Positions 1 through 5,079 of a DNA stretch of 5,079 nt are shown here, in pieces (position 1 is the first letter of the stretch; each line of letters begins with the position of its first letter). Location of the stretch: positions 1-5,079 of the forward strand of contig CAZFHL010000043.1 of the NCBI GenBank assembly GCA_964519145.1, given 5' to 3'. The DNA comes from CAZFHL01 sp964519145. Its GTDB lineage: Bacteria > Patescibacteriota > Minisyncoccia > Phycocordibacterales > WO2-35-19. Made by a program: the position numbers and the translations under genes. The notes under the pieces were generated by a model. The model was not told the origin of the DNA. It saw only the letters and a list, made by a program, of their open reading frames with translations, and did no database searches.

Positions 1-1
1 C

Positions 2-622
2 AAAAAAATGGCAGAAGATTTGGCAGAATTTTTAAAAGAAAAAAATATAAAATCTGAATATTTGCATAGTGATATAAAAACAATAGAGAGAATAGAAATT
101 TTGACTAGATTTAGAAAAGGGGAGTTTGATTGTTTGGTTGGGGTAAATCTTCTAAGAGAGGGATTAGATTTACCAGAAGTTTCTTTCATTGGTATTTTAG
201 ATGCAGATAAAGAAGGTTTTTTAAGAAGTGAGACTTCTCTTATACAAATTATAGGTAGGGCTGCTAGAAATGTAAATGGTAGGGTTATTTTATATGCAGA
301 CAATTTTACAGGTTCTATGGATAGGGCAATAAAAGAAACAAATAGGAGAAGAGCTTTGCAAATGGAATATAACAAGAAACATGATATAACTCCTAAAACT
401 ATAAAGAAAGAAATAAAAGATATAACAGATCAACTTCAAAAAAATCACAATAGAGCAGTTAGTACTCTTTTTAATATTGATATAAAAAATTTAAAAAATG
501 TAGATAAACTTATAAAACAAAAAGAGAAACAAATGAATGCTTCTGTAAAAATACTTGATTTTGAAACAGCTTCCATTTTGAGAGATGAAATAAGAGAGTT
601 AGAAAAGATAAAAGTAAGATAA
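2..622 (+). CDS. uvrB: UvrABC system protein B, C-terminal part (5' end outside window)
   Basis: UvrB is the DNA-damage verification helicase of nucleotide excision repair; UvrA loads it and it recruits UvrC. The reading frame enters the window already open (KKMAEDLAEFL, the conserved start of helicase domain 2), so the first methionine in view at position 8 is internal. Visible in order: the LHSDI block, the FDCLVGVNLLREGLDLPEV block (motif V), ILDADKEGFLRSE, and QIIGRAARN (motif VI, with the arginines that contact ATP). The family-typical segment ending YNKKHDITPKTI follows. A variable linker leads to a C-terminal UVR domain (about 35 residues, with FETASILRDEIREL), used for contacts with UvrA and UvrC. 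The C-terminus is complete and stops at TAA 620-622. By comparison with the E. coli protein as I remember it, about two thirds of the gene is missing upstream and the linker before UVR is shorter. Family assignment is very secure. Confidence 0.97.
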   Translation, partial: KKMAEDLAEFLKEKNIKSEYLHSDIKTIERIEILTRFRKGEFDCLVGVNLLREGLDLPEVSFIGILDADKEGFLRSETSLIQIIGRAARNVNGRVILYADNFTGSMDRAIKETNRRRALQMEYNKKHDITPKTIKKEIKDITDQLQKNHNRAVSTLFNIDIKNLKNVDKLIKQKEKQMNASVKILDFETASILRDEIRELEKIKVR

Positions 623-628
623 AAATAA

Positions 629-664
629 GGCTCCAAAATTATGATTTCGAGGAGTTTTGTAATT
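629..664 (+). terminator. Possible weak terminator after uvrB
   Basis: CTCC at 631-634 can pair with GGAG at 651-654. Inside it, AAAT 636-639 pairs with ATTT 644-647 around a TATG loop, and the downstream arm is followed by TTTTGTAATT. The stem is short and interrupted, so this is only a plausible exit signal for uvrB transcription. It is the only candidate I see between the uvrB stop and the convergent RNA gene. Confidence 0.3.
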
Positions 665-675
665 AAAAATTATTT

Positions 676-713
676 ATAAAAAAGAAAAAGGCGGTCCTCC
701 CATGAAGACCGCC
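676..713 (-). terminator. Strong intrinsic terminator of the minus-strand RNA gene
   Basis: Read on the minus strand, GGCGGTCTTC (713-704) pairs with GAGGACCGCC (699-690) around a four-base loop ATGG. This gives a 10-bp stem with a single U-G wobble. It is followed directly by TTTTTCTTTTTT (689-678). On the plus strand the same hairpin is preceded, not followed, by the homopolymer, so it should terminate only minus-strand transcription. It marks the 3' end of the non-coding RNA that starts near 1307, and it sits tail-to-tail with uvrB. Confidence 0.88.
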
Positions 714-1307
714 ACCGACTGAACAAACCAACTCGAACTGCTGGGGAGGGGGGCTAAGCCTTATCCCTCCCCCCGTACCAACAAACCGATTGCCCAGAGG
801 AGCTTCCGTCTACATAGCTCCTCAAACTCCGACCAACATCGGTGGAGAGTGGCCAACTTTGGCAATCACTCCCACCGAAAACCATCTTTTGGCTCGGGGG
901 GCGGGGTCCTGTTGTGCCCCGCTTCCCCGTCCAACCGACACTTTAGGCGAGGGGCTCCACCCCACTATGGTAAGAAGCATAGTGCTTCTTGGGTTGGCAG
1001 TGCAGAGGTACAGAAGCCCAAACTGCGCTGCCCAAATGTGAGCATTCATCTCATAAGGTATGATCCTACAAGATTTTCGAAGTTATGGCGCCTCAATAGG
1101 AGGAACCAAGAAGATTATTCACATTTATAACCTTCTATCTTCTAGCCTGATTTCCTATCAGGCAAAAGCATTCGGAATTTCCTCCGTTTTGGATACCACC
1201 ACCCTAGGGGTGACGAGTCTTTTTCTGATAGTGCCAAACTCACCAATTCAGATTTTTCAAACATCATTCCGATGTTCTAGCTAGACCTTTCTAGCAACTC
1301 GATTCTT
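684..1307 (-). ncRNA. Large structured non-coding RNA (~620 nt), family not recognised
   Basis: A self-contained transcription unit: a near-consensus promoter (1313-1341), about 620 nt without a convincing protein gene, then a strong intrinsic terminator. Composition is unlike the AT-rich genes (36/60 G/C at 721-780; 41/60 at 901-960), as expected for structured RNA in an AT-rich genome. Helices visible on the minus strand, 5' to 3': 1295-1291/1284-1280; 1276-1271/1265-1260; GCCTGAT/ATCAGGC at 1163-1157/1151-1145; AGAAGAT/ATCTTCT at 1143-1137/1115-1109; a 9-bp stem with one mismatch at 1032-1023/1005-996; AAGAAGC/GCTTCTT at 990-984/978-972; GCGGGG/CCCCGC at 922-917/906-901; a 12-bp stem with one bulge at 878-867/851-839 capped by a second hairpin (863-852); GAGGAGCT/AGCTCCTC at 823-816/804-797; and GGGGAGGG/CCCTCCCC at 772-765/750-743. 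I looked for the hallmarks of RNase P RNA, tmRNA, SRP RNA and rRNA and did not find them. Function is unknown. Existence as a transcribed RNA gene is well supported; exact ends are estimates. Confidence 0.8.
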
Positions 1308-1312
1308 ACATA

Positions 1313-1341
1313 AGTATAGCATAGTATATATTTTGTGTCAA
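1313..1341 (-). promoter_or_regulatory. Strong sigma70-type promoter for the minus-strand RNA
   Basis: On the minus strand the -35 box is a perfect TTGACA (1341-1336). A 17-base spacer (1335-1319) follows, then the -10 box TATACT (1318-1313). TG at 1321-1320 with one further base makes an extended -10. Spacing is optimal and 11 of 12 hexamer bases match consensus. Transcription should begin around 1308-1305. A promoter this good suggests an abundant, constitutive RNA. Confidence 0.88.
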
Positions 1342-1408
1342 GCATTTTTGCAATAAAAAACAATTTTCTTTTTGTAATTCTGAAAATATGGCTTAAAATA
1401 AGGGTTTA

Positions 1409-1458
1409 TATAATATCAATAATTTTTCCTTTTAAAAGTTTCTAAATTGTTATATTAT
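1409..1458 (+). promoter_or_regulatory. Possible -10 elements for uvrA-truB
   Basis: Two -10-like boxes lie on the plus strand upstream of uvrA: TATAAT at 1409-1414 and TATTAT at 1453-1458. Neither has a convincing -35: upstream of the second at 17-bp spacing is only TTTTAA (1430-1435). In AT-rich DNA such boxes occur by chance, so this is a pointer, not a firm call. A start at either box would put the whole 127-bp palindromic unit into the uvrA leader. The interval 1342-1472 holds nothing else I can support. Confidence 0.25.
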
Positions 1459-1472
1459 AGACAGAATACCTT

Positions 1473-1599
1473 TTTTAAAAGTCGTCGAGGATAAAACCTT
1501 TTTGGAGGCTTGCGAGCGCGACTGGCGCGAGCACGAGGAATTTTTTAGTAAAAAAATATCCGTGCTCCAAAAAGGTTTTGTCGAGAAAGACTTTTAAAA
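1473..1599. repeat. 127-bp near-palindromic interspersed repeat (MITE/REP-like), copy 1
   Basis: The two 35-nt ends are inverted copies of each other, matching at 29 of 35 positions by my alignment. They run from TTTTAAAAGTC inward to AAAACCTTTTTGGAG. The centre is GC-rich and holds a second hairpin, GCTTGCG (1508-1514) with CGCGAGC (1526-1532). A spacer with an A/T-rich tract separates this from the right arm. The right 60 bp (1541-1600) recur in inverse orientation at 5020-5079 with 57 of 60 identical, which shows a dispersed repeat and not just a local hairpin. There is no transposase inside, so any mobility would be non-autonomous. It ends 17 bp before the uvrA ATG and is open in the uvrA frame, but nothing suggests it is translated. 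As RNA it would fold into one long hairpin. Confidence 0.85.
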
Positions 1600-1616
1600 T
1601 AAGCCCAGTAAATATA

Positions 1617-4232
1617 ATGGATAAAAAACAAATTATAAAAAGTGAAGATAAAATTGTAGTTAAAGGAGCAAGGACACACAATTTGAAAAATATTACTGTT
1701 GAAATGCCAAGAAACAAGATGGTTGTTTTTACCGGACTTTCTGGAAGTGGCAAATCTTCTTTAGCTTTTGATACAATTTTTGCTGAAGGGCAGAGAAGAT
1801 ATGTAGAATCTTTATCTTCTTATGCAAGACAATTTTTGAGACAAATGCAAAAACCAGATGTAGATGAAATATCTGGTCTCTCTCCCGCAATCTCAATCGA
1901 CCAAAAATCAAGATCAAATAATCCTAGATCAACGGTGGCTACTATCACAGAGATTTATGATTATTTGAGAGTTTTATATTCAAGAGTCGGCAGACCTTAT
2001 TGTTTGGTTTGCGGAGATGAAATAAAAAAGTTGTCTACGGATGAAATAAAAAACATTATTTTGGATAAAGTCAAAGAAAATATAAAATCTAAAAATAAGC
2101 AAAACAAAAATATAGATTTACCAATTTATTTAGAAATTTTTGCACCTATGGTGAGAGGGAGAAAAGGAGAATACTATCAACTGCTTTATGATATGTTGGG
2201 AAAAGGTTTTACAGAAGCTTTTATAGATAACAAGAGGCAAGCTTTGAGAGATAGGATTGAGCTTGCAAAAAATAAACGACATGATATTTCTTTTTTGGTT
2301 GACTCAATAAATGTAAATGATTTTACTCAAAACAAAAAGATAGCAGAAGAAAGATTTACAGAATCTTTAGAAAAAGCATTGACTGAAGCAGAGGGCCTGG
2401 TTTCTTTTTCTTTCAGAGATTTAGAAAAAGAAAATAAAGAAAAAGATTATAAACAAGAATTTACCACAATGTCTTCAAAATTTTCTTGCCCTAAAGATGG
2501 ATATTCTTATCCTGAAATAGAACCAAGATTATTTTCTTTCAATTCTCCTTATGGAGCATGCCCCGAATGTAATGGTTTAGGTACAAAACATTTGTTTGGA
2601 GAAGAGCCTTGTCCAATATGTAACGGAGCAAGACTTAGAAAAGAAGCTTTAAATATTTTGATTAACAAAACTAATATTGTGGATTTTGTGAATATGTCTA
2701 TTGAAGATGCTTTTTTGTTTTTAAATAATTTAAGTTTAACAGAGCGAGAAAAAAATATTTCTAAAGTGATAATAAAAGAAATTGAATCAAGATTAAAATT
2801 TATGTTAAATGTCGGTATAGAATATCTTTCTCTAAATAGGCGAGCCCACACACTTTCAGGAGGAGAAGCTCAGAGAATACGCTTGGCAAGTCAGCTTGGT
2901 AGTGGGCTTGTCGGTGCTCTTTATGTGCTAGATGAACCAACTATAGGACTTCATAGTAAAGATAATGATAGATTGATACAAACACTCATTAAACTAAGGG
3001 ACTTGGGAAATACAATACTCATAGTAGAACATGATGAAGATACAATATTTGCTTCTGATTATATTATTGATATAGGTCATGGGGCAGGTATTCATGGCGG
3101 AGAGGTGGTTGTTTCTGGATATTTAGAAGAGCTTTTAACTGAAAAAGAAAATAAGTCAAATTCTAAAACTCTCTCATATTTAAGAGGAGAAGATTTCATT
3201 GATATACCAGATGTAAGGAGAGATCAAGATAAAGGGAAAATATCCATAAGAAGTGGAAATGTTTTTAATATAAAAAATATGGATATTGATGTACCGCTCG
3301 GTAGATTTGTTTCTGTTACAGGAGTTTCTGGAAGTGGCAAATCTTCTTTTGTTTATGAAATTTTATATAAAAATTTGCAAGCAAGACTTGAAAGAAAATA
3401 TAGAAATGCAAATACATACAATTGCTCATCTTTTACAGGGAGTGAATATTTAGGAAGATCTATTTTGATAGATCAGTCGCCAATCGGCAGGACTCCAAGA
3501 TCAAACCCTGCCACTTATACAGGTTGTTGGAGTTTTGTGAGAGAGTTATTTGCAGAAACTTCTGAGGCTAGAGTGAGAGGTTGGGGGCCATCAAGATTTT
3601 CTTTTAACAGAGCAGGGGGGAGATGTGAGACTTGTGAAGGAAATGGTGAAATTGCTGTTGAAATGCATTTTTTACCGACGGTTTATGTACCTTGCGATGT
3701 TTGTGGAGGCAAAAGGTTTATGAAAGAAACTCTTGAAATAAAGTATAAGAAAAAAAATATATATGAAATATTAAAAATGACAGTTGAAGAGGGTTTAAAT
3801 TTTTTTATTGATATACCCGCGATATACGATAGACTTAAAACGCTAAACGATGTTGGCCTCGGATATTTAGAACTTGGCCAATCTGCCACCACTTTATCTG
3901 GAGGAGAAGCTCAAAGAGTTAAAATTTCAAGTGAATTATATAGACCTCATATTCAAAAAACTATTTATATATTAGATGAACCAACAATCGGGCTTCATTA
4001 TGAAGATGTAAAAAGATTTATTGGTATTTTGCAAAAATTGGTAGATAAAGGAAATACTGTGCTTGTCATTGAGCACAATATGGATTTAATCAAATCTTCT
4101 GATTATGTGATTGATATCGGGCCAGAAGGAGGTGTTGGTGGTGGAAAGATAGTGGCAAAAGGTACTCCTGAAGAAGTGGCTAACAATAAAAATTCTCATA
4201 CAGGTAAATATTTAAAAAAGGTTTTAAAATAA
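1617..4232 (+). CDS. uvrA: UvrABC system protein A (excinuclease ATPase subunit), compact form
   Basis: UvrA is the dimeric ABC-type ATPase that locates DNA damage in nucleotide excision repair and hands it to UvrB. At 871 aa it is shorter than the usual 940 or so. Domains in order: Walker A GLSGSGKSS (40-48); a CxxC at C129/C132; the UvrB-binding and insertion region (about 135-280); a zinc-type segment with C291, C315 and C318; CxxC at C332/C335; ABC signature LSGGEAQRIRL (413-423); Walker B YVLDEPTIGLH (436-446). The second half has Walker A GVSGSGKSS (569-577), an intact C-x2-C-x19-C-x2-C zinc finger (C670, C673, C693, C696), signature 760-770 and Walker B 784-794. Two oddities stand out: only 13 residues separate C318 from C332, and D294 occupies the expected second cysteine of the first finger. 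I chose the ATG at 1617 because the family N-terminus begins shortly after it; the earlier in-frame TTG at 1578 lies inside the repeat unit. No Shine-Dalgarno is visible. It probably shares a transcript with the truB-like gene 17 bp downstream. Confidence 0.97.
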   Translation: MDKKQIIKSEDKIVVKGARTHNLKNITVEMPRNKMVVFTGLSGSGKSSLAFDTIFAEGQRRYVESLSSYARQFLRQMQKPDVDEISGLSPAISIDQKSRSNNPRSTVATITEIYDYLRVLYSRVGRPYCLVCGDEIKKLSTDEIKNIILDKVKENIKSKNKQNKNIDLPIYLEIFAPMVRGRKGEYYQLLYDMLGKGFTEAFIDNKRQALRDRIELAKNKRHDISFLVDSINVNDFTQNKKIAEERFTESLEKALTEAEGLVSFSFRDLEKENKEKDYKQEFTTMSSKFSCPKDGYSYPEIEPRLFSFNSPYGACPECNGLGTKHLFGEEPCPICNGARLRKEALNILINKTNIVDFVNMSIEDAFLFLNNLSLTEREKNISKVIIKEIESRLKFMLNVGIEYLSLNRRAHTLSGGEAQRIRLASQLGSGLVGALYVLDEPTIGLHSKDNDRLIQTLIKLRDLGNTILIVEHDEDTIFASDYIIDIGHGAGIHGGEVVVSGYLEELLTEKENKSNSKTLSYLRGEDFIDIPDVRRDQDKGKISIRSGNVFNIKNMDIDVPLGRFVSVTGVSGSGKSSFVYEILYKNLQARLERKYRNANTYNCSSFTGSEYLGRSILIDQSPIGRTPRSNPATYTGCWSFVRELFAETSEARVRGWGPSRFSFNRAGGRCETCEGNGEIAVEMHFLPTVYVPCDVCGGKRFMKETLEIKYKKKNIYEILKMTVEEGLNFFIDIPAIYDRLKTLNDVGLGYLELGQSATTLSGGEAQRVKISSELYRPHIQKTIYILDEPTIGLHYEDVKRFIGILQKLVDKGNTVLVIEHNMDLIKSSDYVIDIGPEGGVGGGKIVAKGTPEEVANNKNSHTGKYLKKVLK

Positions 4233-4249
4233 AATCAGATTAATTTAAT

Positions 4250-5008
4250 ATGATTTATAATTTATATAAAAAAAGAGGAGAGACTCCACTTGAATGTTTG
4301 GAGAGATTCAAAAAACAATATACAGGAGAAAATGTAGAAAAGGAAAAAATGACTTATTTGGGCAGGTTAGATCCTTTGGCAGAAGGAGTTTTGCTTGTGG
4401 CAACAGGAGATGATGTTTATAAAAAAGAGGAGTTTTTAAATTTAGATAAAGAATATGAATTTGGAGCACTGTTTCAATTTGCTACAGATACATATGACAT
4501 AATGGGTAAAATAGTTGATGTTAAAAAAGATATAGAAATAAAAGAAATGGATTTGATAAAGATAGTAAAATTATTTGAAGGAGAAAGAAATCAAGAATAT
4601 CCAATTTATTCTTCAAAGATGATTAGTAAAAGAAAAAGTTTTCATGATAATTTAGAAAGTGATTTAGAACCTTTATATAAAAAGGTAAATATATTTGAAA
4701 TAAAATTTAAAAATATTGAAAATTATTCAAATACTAAATTATTTAATAAAATATTTTTAGATATAAGCAGTGTGAATGGAGATTTTAGACAAAAAGAAAT
4801 CATAAATGATTGGCAAAAGATTTTGATAGAAAATAAAAATTCAAAAGGTTTTTTAGTTGGTCATTTTTCTGCCAAAGTTTCTTCTGGTACATACATTAGA
4901 AGTTTAGTAAATGATATGGGTAAGACTTTGGGTGTTTTGGCTACTACTCTATATATCAAAAGGGTGTCGGTGGGAGATTATAAAATAGAGAATTCTTTAA
5001 TTTTTTGA
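4250..5008 (+). CDS. truB: TruB-family tRNA pseudouridine synthase, short divergent form
   Basis: TruB converts uridine 55 in the T-loop of tRNA to pseudouridine. The catalytic motif is clear: YLGRLDPLAEGVLLV, with the nucleophilic aspartate at residue 41. KEYEFGALFQFATDTYDIMGKI follows, matching the family RY/EY and TDT-D-G block. Then come YPIYSSK (117-123), equivalent to the substrate-pocket P-x-YSA-K segment, and SSGTYIRSLVNDMG (211-224), equivalent to KGTYIR. At 252 aa it is shorter than the 300-plus of typical TruB. It starts only about 40 residues before the catalytic Asp, the usual LLLDKP opening is replaced by IYNLYKKRGETPLECL, and no C-terminal PUA domain follows. About 60 lysine/asparagine-rich residues (145-205) form an insertion before GTYIR. 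As I remember them, parcubacterial TruB proteins share this opening. No Shine-Dalgarno precedes the ATG. The stop is TGA. Family certain; tRNA U55 specificity is inferred from family. Confidence 0.88.
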   Translation: MIYNLYKKRGETPLECLERFKKQYTGENVEKEKMTYLGRLDPLAEGVLLVATGDDVYKKEEFLNLDKEYEFGALFQFATDTYDIMGKIVDVKKDIEIKEMDLIKIVKLFEGERNQEYPIYSSKMISKRKSFHDNLESDLEPLYKKVNIFEIKFKNIENYSNTKLFNKIFLDISSVNGDFRQKEIINDWQKILIENKNSKGFLVGHFSAKVSSGTYIRSLVNDMGKTLGVLATTLYIKRVSVGDYKIENSLIF

Positions 5009-5019
5009 TATAGCAACTA

Positions 5020-5079
5020 ATTTTAAAAGTCTTTCTCGATAAAACCTTTTTGGACCACGGATATTTTTTTGCTAAAAAA
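5020..5079. repeat. Palindromic interspersed repeat, copy 2 (cut by window end)
   Basis: These 60 bases match the reverse complement of 1541-1600 at 57 of 60 positions; the differences are at 5040, 5055 and 5071. The outer arm (TTTTAAAAGTCTTTCTCGA), the inner AAAACCTTTTTGGA and the ACGGATATTTTTTT core are all present. The orientation is therefore opposite to copy 1. It begins 11 bp after the truB stop. As RNA a full copy could form a hairpin after truB and protect or end the uvrA-truB transcript. The second half lies outside the window. Confidence 0.85.

Noticed and set aside
822..1049. Minus-strand 75-codon reading frame inside the ncRNA
   Set aside because: No Shine-Dalgarno before its ATG. 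The translation (Ser/Pro/Gly/Arg-rich) is what structured GC-rich RNA yields by chance.
1035..1185. Resemblance to RNase P RNA: GGAGGAAATTCCG and AGATGAATG on the minus strand recall its conserved P4 and 3' blocks
   Set aside because: The two blocks are only about 140 nt apart instead of near opposite ends, the P4 partner (complement of TTCCGAA) is absent, and the other universal segments are missing.
790..1284. Three overlapping plus-strand reading frames of 74-93 codons within the GC-rich interval
   Set aside because: They overlap one another, have no ribosome binding site or recognisable protein motif, and lie antisense to a well-delimited RNA gene whose inverted repeats dictate their composition.
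684..1307. tmRNA or SRP RNA identity
   Set aside because: No tRNA-like ends, no TTTCGAC, no tag frame ending in alanines. The TTCGA at 737-733 sits in a loop out of register with a T-arm. No SRP GGAAGCAGCC-type core.
1578..1616. Upstream TTG start for uvrA adding 13 residues
   Set aside because: The extension is encoded mostly by the repeat unit, and family homology begins only after the ATG at 1617.
1475..1753. Minus-strand 92-codon reading frame across the repeat and the start of uvrA
   Set aside because: It is the reverse-strand shadow of uvrA and the palindromic unit, with no independent support.
5006..5020. UGA-as-glycine code (Gracilibacteria/Absconditabacteria) extending truB by a few codons
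   Set aside because: The three genes use GGN for conserved glycines and are full length with no in-frame TGA, so the standard code fits.
1473..5079. A composite transposon carrying uvrA-truB
   Set aside because: The flanking units contain no transposase and the genes are core housekeeping ones. Dispersed non-autonomous repeats in intergenic gaps explain the layout more simply.
1..5079. CRISPR array, tRNA genes, phage or toxin-antitoxin genes
   Set aside because: I saw no regularly spaced direct repeats, no cloverleaf with a proper T-arm, and no reading frame outside uvrB, uvrA and truB with protein-like content.

Overview
The window looks like chromosomal DNA from a very AT-rich bacterium with compact genes, most likely a Patescibacteria/CPR member of the Parcubacteria type. 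This is an inference from three things: base composition (one coding line, 4681-4740, has 6 G/C in 60), an unusually short UvrA, and a small TruB-family protein with a diverged N-terminus and no PUA domain. The standard bacterial code fits: conserved glycines are GGN codons and TGA ends the last gene.

Layout: (1) 2-622, + strand, the C-terminal third of uvrB, whose 5' part lies outside the window. (2) 623-1616, a 1-kb interval without a convincing protein gene. Most of it (about 684-1307) appears to be one stand-alone, highly structured non-coding RNA on the minus strand. It has an excellent promoter (TTGACA, 17 bp, TATACT with an extended -10 TG) and a strong intrinsic terminator (10-bp stem plus U tract). 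The body is far more GC-rich than the genes (36/60 G/C at 721-780; 41/60 at 901-960). I could not match it to RNase P RNA, tmRNA, SRP RNA, 6S RNA or rRNA, and it is the best candidate here for something undescribed. (3) 1473-1599, a 127-bp near-palindromic repeat unit that ends 17 bp before uvrA. (4) 1617-4232, uvrA, complete. (5) 4250-5008, a truB-like pseudouridine synthase, probably cotranscribed with uvrA (17-bp gap). (6) 5020-5079, the start of a second copy of the repeat unit in the opposite orientation, cut by the window end.

UvrA and UvrB are the damage-recognition proteins of nucleotide excision repair. UvrA (ABC-type ATPase dimer) finds distorted DNA and loads UvrB, which verifies the lesion and recruits UvrC. 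Here the two genes lie on the same strand and are separated only by the RNA gene, which points toward uvrB and away from uvrA. TruB-family enzymes make pseudouridine 55 in tRNA. Nothing visible links that job to repair beyond sharing a transcript. The inverted copies of the repeat unit bracket the uvrA-truB pair.
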